Assembly (NCBI GenBank): GCA_014656175.1
Contig: BNBX01000012.1
Span: 124,001 to 188,000 of the forward strand
Source of the DNA: Streptomyces werraensis
Lineage (GTDB): Bacteria; Actinomycetota; Actinomycetes; Streptomycetales; Streptomycetaceae
Reading direction: 5' to 3'
Length of the DNA stretch: 64,000 nucleotides
The notes below the pieces were generated by a model, which saw only the letters and a program-made list of their open reading frames with translations, had not been told where the DNA came from and did no database searches. Shown here piece after piece: positions 1-8,466 of the stretch. The position numbers and the translations under genes are program-made. Each line of letters opens with the position of its first letter. The stretch's first letter is position 1.

Positions 1-528
1 GTAATACTTTTTCAGGTTCTCGGTGTAATTGTCCTGCCGGAACCCGCCCGACCAGCCGTGCCGCTCGTAGGCGTGTTTCCATGCCTGGGCGAGAGACTGG
101 CCCGCGGCGTTGGGGTAGCCGACGCTCGCCCCCCGCGCGTCCGGACGGGTCGACCCGTCGCAGTGGAACGCGACGAACGCGTCGCCGGCGTACTGCTCCA
201 AGGGCTCGTCGGCCTTGATGACCCGCAGGCGCCAATGCTCCCGGCCCGGCGGACCGGGCCTTTCGATCTCCTCGACGCAGGCATCGGCCACCGCTTTCAC
301 GAACGCCTGTTCCCCTGGCGTTCCGGTGGCTCCCGAGGTGCGGAAACAATGGCCCATCTGCACCACGAGGATCCGAACGACCGGCGCTTCCTCGTCGTCG
401 AGGGGCCAGGGCGGGGCATCGGACTCCTCGGCCGTGGCGCGGACGGGGCAGTCCGCGGCGTCGGGGAGGGACGGGTCGTTCTCCGGGCCGCCTTCGGCCT
501 CGGCGCCGGGTTCGTGTTCATGCGTCAC
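1..528 (-). CDS. N-acetylmuramoyl-L-alanine amidase-like protein (3' end beyond window)
   Basis: The first 176 codons are visible and the frame is still open at the left edge. The start is GTG at 528, preceded by GGGAGG at the right distance. An acidic, Glu/Asp/Pro-rich stretch of about 48 residues is followed by a fold resembling Amidase_3: a strand ending MGH (His60), GTPGEQ (Glu73) and AFHCDGS (His122) match the first three zinc ligands of the family by order and spacing. In that family the enzyme cuts the amide between muramic acid and L-alanine of peptidoglycan. No signal peptide is seen, so export or cytoplasmic action is open. The last codons are AT-richer than the neighbourhood. The family call is moderate because the end with the catalytic Glu is missing. 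Confidence 0.65.
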   Translation of the reverse strand, partial: MTHEHEPGAEAEGGPENDPSLPDAADCPVRATAEESDAPPWPLDDEEAPVVRILVVQMGHCFRTSGATGTPGEQAFVKAVADACVEEIERPGPPGREHWRLRVIKADEPLEQYAGDAFVAFHCDGSTRPDARGASVGYPNAAGQSLAQAWKHAYERHGWSGGFRQDNYTENLKKYY

Positions 529-775
529 AGGAGCCTCCCAGTGAGACGACCTCTTCCGTGACGGTGTACCGGGAACGGCCGGTGCTTCGAGGAGTTCACC
601 ACCGCACCCGCGCCGTCGGGCCCGCCGTGCCTGGAGAGACTGTTCGCCCATGGCCGCCGGTCGGGGCCTGCCGGGCACGGCAGGGCTTCCCGATCACCGT
701 CGCACCGGCCGCGCCGCCCCGCAACACGGTGCCGCCGAGGCGTCCTGACCGGGCGGGCGGACGCCGTACGGGGCG
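529..775. other. intergenic region, weak hairpin
   Basis: No credible gene is seen in these 247 bases. A short stem (GACGCC 760-765 with GGCGTC 772-777) overlaps the stop codon of the downstream hydrolase and could be a weak terminator for the pectin operon. The rest holds only the ribosome binding site and presumably the promoter of the amidase-like gene. Confidence 0.4.
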
Positions 776-1846
776 TCACGCGCGCAGCACGGCGTCCAGC
801 CAGGCGTACGTCTCGTCCTGCATCGGGGAGTCGAAGGTGTGCCCGTGCTCGGGCCGGACTCTCAGCCGCAGCCGTTCCTCGGCGCCCCAGGCCCGCCAGA
901 CGGTGCGCAGCCGGTCGTATGCGGCCCGAACGCCGTCGGCGGGGAAGTGGGGGTCGCGTCCGCCGTGGAGGAACAGCATCGGCTTGGGCGCCGCGATGCC
1001 CGCCACGTCGGGAAGGTCGAGGTGGCGGGCGAGTCCGGGGTGCAGCATGTGGAACGCCGACTGGCCGCGCAGTGTGGTGCTGCCCGGCACCAGCATCTGC
1101 TTCAGACCGGTCATCCAGCAGACGCTCGCGGCGGCGGTGACGTGGTCGCCGAGCGCGGCGGCCTGCCAGGCGCGGTAGCCGCCCATCGACCAGCCGGCGG
1201 CGGCGACCCGGCGGGCGTCCACCCGGTCGAGACCGGCGAGGAAGGCGGCGGCGCGCTGGTCCTCGCGGGCGTGCAGTCCGGCGAGGGAGGAGCCCAGCTG
1301 GTAGAGGGTGCTCGCGAGGGCCTGCTGCTCCTCGTACACGAGCGGGCCGCGTTCACCCCAGCCGAGGGCGTCGAGGCACAGCACGACATGGCCGCGGCGG
1401 GCGAGTTCGTCGCCGGGGAAGCGGCCGTCGAAGTGGCGCGCGGCCCATTCCTCGGCTGAGGCGAGCCGGGTGTCGTCGTACCAGGGGCGGACGCACTTCT
1501 CCTTGCCGATGTCGAAGCGGGAGCCGTGGTCGTGCAGCAGCAGGACGGCCGGGAAGGGTCCGGTGCCGTGCGGGGTGAGCAGGACACCGCGGGCCCGGGT
1601 ACGGCGGGTGAGCGTGACCGTCACCAACTCCCGCGCGTACCCCTCCCCTTCGGGCCCGGGCGTGTGCTCGGGGTCGTAGGGCAGGGCGGGTTCGGCGGGG
1701 ACGAGGAGCGCGTCCTCCACCACGGCCCGGGCCGTTTGGCGCCAGCGTGCGGGGTCGCGGACGGGCGAGGTCCCCCAGGCGAGCGGGAACGTCAGGTCGT
1801 CCTTGAGCGCGTCGAGCAGGCCGGGCGGTCCGGGCAGGGCGGTCAT
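776..1846 (-). CDS. alpha/beta hydrolase, acetyl (xylan/pectin) esterase-like
   Basis: A 356-residue alpha/beta hydrolase without a signal peptide. The nucleophile elbow is GWSMGG (Ser220), the acid is Asp298 in GGRDPHF, and the base is a His in EHGHTF (334/336). LLLHDHG near residue 104 supplies the oxyanion loop. The fold and size match the dienelactone-hydrolase/acetylxylan-esterase group (family knowledge). The start is chosen at 1846, where ATG overlaps the TGA of the pectinesterase gene as ATGA, indicating translational coupling. It is the last gene of the pectin operon, so deacetylation of imported oligosaccharides is likely but inferred; a methyl- or feruloyl-esterase role is equally possible. 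A 442-codon upstream extension would run through the pectinesterase gene and was rejected. Confidence 0.8.
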   Translation of the reverse strand: MTALPGPPGLLDALKDDLTFPLAWGTSPVRDPARWRQTARAVVEDALLVPAEPALPYDPEHTPGPEGEGYARELVTVTLTRRTRARGVLLTPHGTGPFPAVLLLHDHGSRFDIGKEKCVRPWYDDTRLASAEEWAARHFDGRFPGDELARRGHVVLCLDALGWGERGPLVYEEQQALASTLYQLGSSLAGLHAREDQRAAAFLAGLDRVDARRVAAAGWSMGGYRAWQAAALGDHVTAAASVCWMTGLKQMLVPGSTTLRGQSAFHMLHPGLARHLDLPDVAGIAAPKPMLFLHGGRDPHFPADGVRAAYDRLRTVWRAWGAEERLRLRVRPEHGHTFDSPMQDETYAWLDAVLRA

Positions 1847-2955
1847 GCCCGGGGCCGCCAGTCGCCGAACCATGCCTGGCGGGTGTGCGCGGCGGCCTGG
1901 GCCGGGGTGAGCTGCGGACGGTTCGCGGGGACAGTGATCACCGCGCCGGGACCGGTGTTGCGGTACTCGGCGAACCGCTGGTCCTGCCAGGGGTACCCGC
2001 TGGACATGTTCGTGTACGGCGCGACGGCGTCGATGCCGGCGCCGAGGCGGGTGTCGCGGACGGTGAGCATGGGCCGCGCGGTCGGGTCGGAGCTGGGCAC
2101 CCACGGGCGGGCCAGCTTGTAGGAGCCGTCCGGTGCCGTGCTGCTGATGCGGCTGCCGGTCACCAGGAAGCCGTGCTGGTTCGCGACGGCGGTGGAGGGC
2201 GCGAACACGAAGCCGAACGGGGCGGACGTCAGGTCGCGGCGGACCAGTGCGCGGAAGTCGCAGTCCTCGAACACCGCCGTGGCCCGGCCGAAGACGAAGT
2301 CGACGTCGCCCTCGGCGTGGCAGCGCGCGAAGTACTGGCGGGCCACGGTGTCCAGGGACGCCGAGTCGGCGTAGAGGGTGTCCTGGTGGCCGAGGAACCG
2401 GCAGTCGAAGAAGGCGCTGCGGTCACCCATGACCTTGAGGGCGACGGCCTGGGTGCCGCTGACGCCGGGGTGGTCGGCGCGCAGCCAGTCGTTGGCGAAG
2501 GTGATCCGGCGGGCGGTGAAGCCGTCGGGGCGCAGGGTGGTGGTGGCCGACCCGGAGGTGCCGTAGGTGCCGGAGCCGTCGGGCTTGAGGGTGCCGGCGG
2601 CGTTGTCGTACACGACGACCACGTCACGGGGGTCGTCAACGGCGCCGATCCAGGTCATGCCGGTGCGGTCGGCGGGGACGGAGACGGTCTCGCGGTAGAC
2701 GCCGGGGGCGATGACGAGGGTGCGTCCGGTGCCGGTGGCGGCGTCGACGGCGGCCTGCAGGCTCGTGAAGTCGCCGGCGCCGCGCGGGTGGACGTACAGG
2801 GTGGTGGAGGTGAGCCGCGCGAAGGGTGAGCCGTAGCGGCCGAAGGGGCGGCGCGGACGGCGGTGCGCACGGGCCGGGGCGGCGGACAGGGCGAGGGCGG
2901 AGCCGGCCGCGGCGCCGGCCAGCAGGACGCTCCTCCGGGACAGGTGCGAGGGCAT
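1843..2955 (-). CDS. secreted pectinesterase (CE8)
   Basis: A 370-residue carbohydrate esterase family 8 enzyme that removes methyl esters from homogalacturonan outside the cell, making it accessible to pectate lyase. The N-terminus has SRRSVLLAG followed by a hydrophobic stretch ending APARA (about residue 30), a Tat-type signal. The CE8 signatures are present: LGHQDTLYA (Gln191/Asp192) and DFVFGRA (Asp219), then an Arg-Pro-Trp in the last third. AAGGAG precedes the ATG. It follows the pectate lyase gene by 90 bases holding a strong hairpin and overlaps the next gene by ATGA. Confidence 0.93.
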   Translation of the reverse strand: MPSHLSRRSVLLAGAAAGSALALSAAPARAHRRPRRPFGRYGSPFARLTSTTLYVHPRGAGDFTSLQAAVDAATGTGRTLVIAPGVYRETVSVPADRTGMTWIGAVDDPRDVVVVYDNAAGTLKPDGSGTYGTSGSATTTLRPDGFTARRITFANDWLRADHPGVSGTQAVALKVMGDRSAFFDCRFLGHQDTLYADSASLDTVARQYFARCHAEGDVDFVFGRATAVFEDCDFRALVRRDLTSAPFGFVFAPSTAVANQHGFLVTGSRISSTAPDGSYKLARPWVPSSDPTARPMLTVRDTRLGAGIDAVAPYTNMSSGYPWQDQRFAEYRNTGPGAVITVPANRPQLTPAQAAAHTRQAWFGDWRPRA

Positions 2956-2988
2956 GCGGGTGCTCCTTGGGGGGACTTGAGTGGGGAG

Positions 2989-3023
2989 CCGGTGCGGTCC
3001 GCTGTGGGGGCGGACCGCACCGG
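2989..3023 (-). terminator. intercistronic 14-bp hairpin
   Basis: CCGGTGCGGTCCGC at 2989-3002 pairs perfectly with 3010-3023 across a 7-base loop. It sits between the pectate lyase stop and the pectinesterase ribosome binding site. There is no U-run behind it on the minus strand, so a partial terminator or an mRNA-stabilising processing hairpin is as likely as full termination. Confidence 0.6.
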
Positions 3024-3045
3024 CGGTCCAGGACGGCGTGCGGGG

Positions 3046-4371
3046 TCAGCGGAGGCGGCCCGCGCCCGCGCCGAGACGGACCAGGGCGGGCACCGCCCAC
3101 GCGGGGTGCACGGTCTTGCGCAGGGTGGGCGTCCAGCCGGCGCCGGAGCGCAGGGTCTCCTCGGGGATCTCCGCGTTGTGCACGGCGATCAGGTCGACCG
3201 GCCTGCCGTTGACCAGGTTGTGCCGGGCGGTGAGGGGCGAGTCGTTCCAGCGCTTGAGGACCTTCGCCGGGCTGACCCCCTCGGGCAGGGTGAACGCGTT
3301 GTGCTCGGCGACGAGCTGGGACTCCTTGCCGACGCCGAAGCTGTAGCCGTACCCGGAGCCGGCCACGAAGTGGTTGTTGTAGACGTCGACCTGCCCGAAC
3401 CGGACGCGCGGGGTGCGCTCGGTGAGGTGCGTGAACAGGTTGTGGTGGAAGGTCGCCTTCAGCTTGCCCCGGTCGCCCACGGCGGTGGACTCGCTGTCGC
3501 TGTTGCCGATGAGGATCGTCTTGTCGTGCTCGGTGAAGACGTTCCAGGAGGCGGTGACGTAGTCCGCGCCCTTGACGATGTCCAGCTCGCCGTCGTGCTG
3601 CTGGTAGAGCATGCCGAAGTGGGTGGGGGCCGCGCTGTCGGGGTGGGCGCCGTCGGTGAACGTGTTGTGGTCCAGCCACACATGGGTCGAGCCGTGCACG
3701 ACGACGGTGTCGTACTCGCTGTTCCAGTTGCCCCGGTCGCCGTCGGTGGGGTCCCACTGCGGGAAGCAGTCGACGGGGCTCTCCAGGGTGAGGTTGCGGA
3801 CGACGACGTTGTCCACCTCCTTGATCTGGAGGCTCGCGCCCTTGATGGCGGCGTCGCGTCCCACGCCGATGATCGTGGTGTGGGAGGGGACGTTCACCTT
3901 GATCACCGCGTTCTGGCGGGCGGCGGAGGCGCGGCGCAGCCCCTCGGGGCTGTCGTCGGGCTCGTCGGTGAGGTCCCGCTCCAGGCCCCAGGTCTCGGGG
4001 GCGTACGTCTCCAGGTAGGCGTCGAAGTCGTAGCCGGGGACGGCGAACGCGTCGCAGCCGCCGGCGACGGCGTCGATGGTGCCCTTCACCTTGATGATCC
4101 TCGGGGCGTCCCCGCCCTCCGCGAGGGCGGCGGTGAACTGGGCCCAGTCGGTCACGGTGCGCACGTGCGCGGCGTCGGCGGCGGCGCCTCCGGTGGTGCC
4201 CGAGCCGTAGGACGCCCAGCCGTCGCCCGCGGGGAGGGTCCGGCGGGCGGGGTCGTGGTGCCCGGGGGTGTGGGCCTGCGCGGCGGTGCCGGCCAGGGTC
4301 AGCACGAGGGCGGTGCAGCCGGCCAGCACACCGACTCTTCTGCCATGCTCATGCCATACGCGAACGTTCAT
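3046..4371 (-). CDS. secreted pectate lyase (PL1)
   Basis: A 441-residue polysaccharide lyase family 1 protein that cleaves polygalacturonate by beta-elimination outside the cell, needing calcium. The ATG at 4371 has AGGAG upstream and starts a signal peptide with an Arg-Arg-Val n-region, a hydrophobic core and AQA at about residue 33. The parallel beta-helix body carries PL1 marks: WLDHNTF and DGAHPDS (calcium-binding acidic region), then GNSDSES and TPRVRFGQVDVYNN, whose Arg-x-x-Arg-like element holds the catalytic base in the family. An annotation starting at 4935 would include the preceding remnant gene in frame by chance and was rejected. Confidence 0.93.
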   Translation of the reverse strand: MNVRVWHEHGRRVGVLAGCTALVLTLAGTAAQAHTPGHHDPARRTLPAGDGWASYGSGTTGGAAADAAHVRTVTDWAQFTAALAEGGDAPRIIKVKGTIDAVAGGCDAFAVPGYDFDAYLETYAPETWGLERDLTDEPDDSPEGLRRASAARQNAVIKVNVPSHTTIIGVGRDAAIKGASLQIKEVDNVVVRNLTLESPVDCFPQWDPTDGDRGNWNSEYDTVVVHGSTHVWLDHNTFTDGAHPDSAAPTHFGMLYQQHDGELDIVKGADYVTASWNVFTEHDKTILIGNSDSESTAVGDRGKLKATFHHNLFTHLTERTPRVRFGQVDVYNNHFVAGSGYGYSFGVGKESQLVAEHNAFTLPEGVSPAKVLKRWNDSPLTARHNLVNGRPVDLIAVHNAEIPEETLRSGAGWTPTLRKTVHPAWAVPALVRLGAGAGRLR

Positions 4372-4402
4372 GGTGCGGCTCTCCTGTTCGTGGTCGGGGG
4401 TG

Positions 4403-4640
4403 TTACGCGGCGGCCTCGGGCCAGGTGATCCACGACGGCGGGATCTCCTCGTCCAGCCGCCGCACGCCGTGCGGCGCGAGCACCCGGGGGGCAGCGGCTC
4501 CCGGGCGACCAGCCGTGCCACGGCGGTCGCGCCCGTCGGGGAGAAGTACGTGTTGTCCTGCTCGGTGCCGGTCCGGTCGAAGTACGTCTGTGTCACGTCG
4601 GGCCCGAGCTCCTGCCACAGCGCCAGGGACAGCGCCTGCG
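4403..4640 (-). pseudogene. C-terminal remnant of a CE12 rhamnogalacturonan acetylesterase
   Basis: Between the binding-protein gene and the pectate lyase gene lie about 80 codons of a decayed gene. One frame (4635-4486) reads LSLALWQELGPDV, TYFDRTGTEQDNTYFSPTGA and AVARLVARE, resembling the end of SGNH/GDSL rhamnogalacturonan acetylesterases with their DxxH-type block (here the His is replaced by Tyr in DNTYF). The reading then jumps frame at a run of six C at about 4489 and goes on as LDEEIPPSWITWPEA to a TAA at 4403. The N-terminal 200 or so residues are absent, because the upstream gene ends at 4701. So truncation plus a one-base frameshift; the frameshift alone could be a sequencing error, the truncation could not. 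Confidence 0.7.
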
Positions 4641-4700
4641 CGCCCGGCCGGGGACGGCCCGCGGCCGCGAAACCGCAGACCGCCCCGGCCGAACAGGCGA

Positions 4701-6062
4701 TCACCCCATCTGCTCGTCCCACTCGGCCTGAGCCTCGTTCAACTGCTCGGCCAGGCCGTCCAGGAACGCCTTCGCCGTCATGTCCCCCAACAGCACCTTC
4801 TGGAAGTTGGGCTCGTTGTCCGCCTTGGAGATGGTGTTCCAGTCCGGCAGGTAGTACGGCAGCTGCACGATGGTCGTCGAGCCGTCGCTCAGCGCGTCGG
4901 CGGCCAGCTTCGTCGGCTCCGCCTTCGCGATCCACGCGTCCTTCGCGGCGTCCGCGTGCGCCGGCACCTGCCCCGCCGACTCGTTGAACTTCGAGTTCGA
5001 CTGCGCCGACACGGCGAACTCGATGAACTTCCAGGCGGCGTCCTTGTTCTTGGAGCTCTTGAACAGGCCTATGCCGTCGACCGGGTTGGAGACCTGCACC
5101 CGCTTGCCGTCGGGGCCGATCGGCTGCGGGATGCCCCGGAACTTCCCCACGCCCAGCGCCTTCACATGGTCCTGGTAGGAGCCCAGGTTATGGTTCAGCA
5201 TCCCGATCTCGCCGGAGTCCCACTGCGCGACCATCTTGGTGAAGTCGTTGTTGAGGTCGGCGGCGGGGGTGACCTTCTTGAACAGGGCCGCGTACTTCTC
5301 CAGCGCCTTCACGTTCTTCGGGTCGTTGACCGTGGTCTTCCTGCCGGTGGAGTCCCAGAACGAGGTGATGCCGGACTGCCCGTACATCGCGTCGAGGGCC
5401 TGGGCGATGGAGCCGGCGCCGCCGCGGATGGTGTAGCCGAAGCGGTTGCTGCCCTTGTCGGTGAGCTTCTCCGCTGCCTCGAAGAAGCGGTCCCAGGTGG
5501 TCGGCTCCTCCAGGCCCGCCTTCTCGAACATGTCGGTCCGGTAGTACAGGACGCCGTTGTTGGCGGAGGTCGGCACGGAGTACAGCCGGTCGTCCCCGCC
5601 GCCGGCCGCCCGCAGCGACTCGATCATGTCCTTGTTCAGCTTGCCGTTCAGCGACGAGCCCTCCAGCCGCTCGTCCAGCGGCTCCAGCGCGCCCTGGGCG
5701 GCGAAGCCCGCGAGCATCGAGGCGCTGATGCCGCCCACGTCCGGCATGCTTCCGCCCTGGATGGCGGTGTCCACCTTGGACTGGTACTCGGTGGAGGCTA
5801 TGCCGACGTACTGGACGTCGATGTCCGGGTTGGCCTTCTCGAAGTCGGCGATGATCTCCTTCCAGATGTCGGTGCGGACACCGCCGTTGTTGTCCCAGAA
5901 GACGATCTCGCCCTTGCCGTCGCCCTCGGCGCCCGCGCCGCCGCTGCCGTCGTCCCCGCAGGCGGTGGCGGTCAGCGCGAGGACCGCTCCCAGGGCGACG
6001 GCCGCCGACGTCCTGCCGCGACGTCCTCTGCCCGTGCTTCTTCCGAGAATGCTGATCTTCAT
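4701..6062 (-). CDS. sugar ABC transporter substrate-binding lipoprotein
   Basis: A 453-residue family-1 extracellular solute-binding protein. The signal has several Arg, a hydrophobic stretch and a lipobox-like TATACGDD, so the mature protein is anchored by a lipidated Cys. The body shows the usual landmarks: IVFWDNNGG near the start, YSVPTSANNGVLYYRTDMF in the middle and DAAWKFIEFAVS towards the end. The ATG at 6062 overlaps the stop of the GH43 gene (ATGA). The two permeases are encoded upstream in the same operon (9644-11469), separated by three enzyme genes. The context suggests it captures arabino- or galacturono-oligosaccharides; the ligand is inferred. No ATPase gene accompanies it. 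Confidence 0.88.
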   Translation of the reverse strand: MKISILGRSTGRGRRGRTSAAVALGAVLALTATACGDDGSGGAGAEGDGKGEIVFWDNNGGVRTDIWKEIIADFEKANPDIDVQYVGIASTEYQSKVDTAIQGGSMPDVGGISASMLAGFAAQGALEPLDERLEGSSLNGKLNKDMIESLRAAGGGDDRLYSVPTSANNGVLYYRTDMFEKAGLEEPTTWDRFFEAAEKLTDKGSNRFGYTIRGGAGSIAQALDAMYGQSGITSFWDSTGRKTTVNDPKNVKALEKYAALFKKVTPAADLNNDFTKMVAQWDSGEIGMLNHNLGSYQDHVKALGVGKFRGIPQPIGPDGKRVQVSNPVDGIGLFKSSKNKDAAWKFIEFAVSAQSNSKFNESAGQVPAHADAAKDAWIAKAEPTKLAADALSDGSTTIVQLPYYLPDWNTISKADNEPNFQKVLLGDMTAKAFLDGLAEQLNEAQAEWDEQMG

Positions 6063-7624
6063 CGGTCGGCTCTCTTCTCCTGGATACGGATCCTGAACTG
6101 CGTGAACGTGGCGGTACCGGCGTGTCCCTGACCGGTGGGCGCCACGGCGACCAGGCCGAGCAGAGCACCGACCCAGCGCCAGGGGGTCGCGGCGAAGACC
6201 TGACCGGAGGGGCGGAAGCCCTCCCCGGCGCCGCCTTGGGTGTCGTCCCCCGTGTCGTACGAGAAGCGGCAGCGCGCGCCGGCGCCGATGTCGACGCGCA
6301 GCCGGGCCCGGCCCCCGGGGGCGGGGCGCGGGGGCGCGGCGTCCCGCTCCTGTTCGGCCACCGTCTCGGCGAACCGGTGCACGAGCCGCACGGTGCCGTC
6401 CGGACCGCGCTCGAGCCCGATCCAGCTGTAGGCGTCGCCGAGGACCGCGAGTCCGGCGCGCGCCCCGGGTTCGCCGGACTCGAGCCGCAGGTCCACCTCG
6501 ACGGTGCACGGGGTGCCGGGCAGCCGCTGGGTGAGGACGTTGGGGAGCAGCCGTAGGTCGTGGGCGTCGGGGGTGCGGGCGCAGGTGAGGCGCAGCCCGT
6601 CGGCGGAGTGGTGGGTGGCCCAGCCGTCCCGGGGGTTGGCGGTCCACTGCCACTGGCGGCCGGGGCGTCCGCCGGGGAAGTCGTCGTCGGTGGCGGGCGC
6701 GGCGGGCTTCTGCGGCGGCAGGTCCGGGCGGCGGTGCTCGGTGACGGGCGCGCCGTCGTCCCCGATCACCGGCCAGCCTCCCCCACCGTCCCACCGCATC
6801 GGCTGGAGGTGGACGACCCGGCCGTAGGCGCCGCGCTGCTGGAAGTGCAGGAACCAGTCCTCGCCGGACGGGGTGCGCACCCAGCCGCCCTGGTGCGGGC
6901 CGTTGACGTCGGTGTCCTTCTGCTCCAGGACCACCTTCTCCTCGTAGGGGCCGAAGAAGGCGCGGGAGCGGAAGGCGCCCTGCCAGCCGGTCTCCACTCC
7001 CCCGGCGGGGGCGAGGATCCAGAACCAGCCGTCGTGCCGGTACAGCTTGGGCCCTTCGAGGGTGAACCAGCCGGGGAGGCGGTCGCCGTCGACGATCACC
7101 TTGCCCTCGTCGAGGAGTTCGGTGCCGTGCGGGTGCATCCGGTGGCCGGTGAGGCGGTTCTTGACGCCGGAGCGGGACTTGGCCCAGGCGTGCACGAGGT
7201 ACGCCTCGCCGGTCTCGTCGTCCCAGAGCGGGCAGGGGTCGATCAGTCCCTTGCCGGCCTTGACCAGGTGCGGGCGGGTCCACGGGCCGCGGATCTCCGG
7301 GGCGTTGATCTGGAAGACGCCCTGGTCGGGGTCGCCCCAGAAGATCCAGAAGCGGCCGTCGTGGTGGCGCAGGGACGGCGCCCACACCCCGCAGTCGTGC
7401 CGGGGTACGGCGAACTCGCCCTCGGGTTCCAGCCGTTGCAGGGCGTGGCCGACGAGGGTCCAGTTGACCAGGTCGCGGGAGTGCAGCAGGGGCAGTCCCG
7501 GGACGCGGCCGAAGCTGGACGCGGTGAGGTAGAAGTCGTCGCCGACGCGGATCACGTCGGGGTCGGACCAGTCGGCGTCGAGAACCGGGTTGCGGTAGAC
7601 GGGGTCGTCGGGGGCGGCGCTCAT
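6059..7624 (-). CDS. glycoside hydrolase family 43 (arabinofuranosidase/xylosidase type)
   Basis: A 521-residue cytoplasmic enzyme with no signal peptide. The five-bladed propeller has the three GH43 acids: Asp in NPVLDADWSDPDVIR (base), Asp in GLIDPCPL (pKa modulator) and Glu in FTLEGPKLY (acid). Residues from about 320 form the C-terminal beta-sandwich (GH43_C2-like), seen as TDDDFPGGRPGRQWQW and later repeats of this fold. It should release terminal arabinose or xylose from imported oligosaccharides. It starts at 7624, overlapping the DUF6807 stop by ATGA. The exact specificity cannot be told from sequence; the pectin context favours alpha-L-arabinofuranosidase. Confidence 0.9.
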   Translation of the reverse strand: MSAAPDDPVYRNPVLDADWSDPDVIRVGDDFYLTASSFGRVPGLPLLHSRDLVNWTLVGHALQRLEPEGEFAVPRHDCGVWAPSLRHHDGRFWIFWGDPDQGVFQINAPEIRGPWTRPHLVKAGKGLIDPCPLWDDETGEAYLVHAWAKSRSGVKNRLTGHRMHPHGTELLDEGKVIVDGDRLPGWFTLEGPKLYRHDGWFWILAPAGGVETGWQGAFRSRAFFGPYEEKVVLEQKDTDVNGPHQGGWVRTPSGEDWFLHFQQRGAYGRVVHLQPMRWDGGGGWPVIGDDGAPVTEHRRPDLPPQKPAAPATDDDFPGGRPGRQWQWTANPRDGWATHHSADGLRLTCARTPDAHDLRLLPNVLTQRLPGTPCTVEVDLRLESGEPGARAGLAVLGDAYSWIGLERGPDGTVRLVHRFAETVAEQERDAAPPRPAPGGRARLRVDIGAGARCRFSYDTGDDTQGGAGEGFRPSGQVFAATPWRWVGALLGLVAVAPTGQGHAGTATFTQFRIRIQEKRADR

Positions 7625-8466
7625 GCGGTCACCGCCTTCGTGATCAGGGCGGCGGCCTCCTCGCGGCCGAGCCGGCCGTCGGCGACGACGGTGACGACCC
7701 GGCGTTCCACCGTCTCCCCGGGCGGGACGGGCAGCCGCGCGTCGTGCGCGAGGGAGGAGCCGACGCCCGGGTACTCCTCGGTGCGCACGAACCAGGGGTC
7801 GCGGCGGGTCGTCTCCGTGGCCGCGGCGAAGACGAGGGTCCAGGCGGAACCGGCCAGGGCGACCCAGTCGGCGGTCCGCCCGTGCGCCGCGTCCGTGCCG
7901 TCGGCCGCCGCGGTGAACACGTCGGGCGCGGTGTCCTCCTTGCGGGCCCGCCAGAAGAAGCCCCCGTAGGCGGCGCCGGGCCGCCCGTTGGTGGCGGGGC
8001 TGCCGACGGACAGCGGGCGTCCGGAGACGTTGGTGAGCGCGAAGGCGAGGTCGAGGGCCCACGCGCTGTCGGTGAGGGCGGTCGCCACGACCGTGCGCCG
8101 CTCACGCAGCAGTTCGCCGGGCGCGGCTGTCCAGCGCAGCTCCTCGGTGAAGCCGTCGGCCTCGCGCCGGTGGTAGGCGGTGTGCCGCTGGGCGCCGTGG
8201 TTGTCCAGCTCGGTGGGGCCGCGGCCCTGGACGTAGGTGCGTCCGCCCCAGAAGTTGAACCCCTCGACGTCGGGAACGGCGACACCGACGCCGAGGTGGT
8301 GTGCGTGGTCGGCGGGGCTCAGCTCGGTGACCGCCGTGCCGGCCAGGGTGGTGACGGGGTGGAGGTAGGGCCGCGGGGAGAGCCGGGGCGGCAGTTCCGG
8401 CCGGGTGACGTACCGGCCGACGGGCCGTCCGGCGACGCGCAGCACCACGGAGTCGTTGCCGGTCAT
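7621..8466 (-). CDS. DUF6807 (PmoA-annotated) family protein
   Basis: A 281-residue protein of the family often mislabelled methane oxygenase PmoA. It begins with a beta-rich domain (VVLRVAGRPVGRYVTRPE), then the conserved DHAHHLGVGVAVPDVEGFNFWGG block and later GGFFWRARKED. The His pair and the fold suggest an all-beta sugar-binding or epimerase-like protein; family members are found beside Gfo/Idh/MocA dehydrogenases in sugar-degradation clusters (recalled). Here it is coupled to such a gene on one side (overlap at 8463-8466) and to GH43 on the other. The function is unknown. No export signal is seen. Confidence 0.75.
   Translation of the reverse strand: MTGNDSVVLRVAGRPVGRYVTRPELPPRLSPRPYLHPVTTLAGTAVTELSPADHAHHLGVGVAVPDVEGFNFWGGRTYVQGRGPTELDNHGAQRHTAYHRREADGFTEELRWTAAPGELLRERRTVVATALTDSAWALDLAFALTNVSGRPLSVGSPATNGRPGAAYGGFFWRARKEDTAPDVFTAAADGTDAAHGRTADWVALAGSAWTLVFAAATETTRRDPWFVRTEEYPGVGSSLAHDARLPVPPGETVERRVVTVVADGRLGREEAAALITKAVTA

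Noticed and set aside
58..561. 167-codon plus-strand open frame at the left edge
   Set aside because: It is the antisense of the GTG-started amidase-like gene, which has zinc ligands and a ribosome site.
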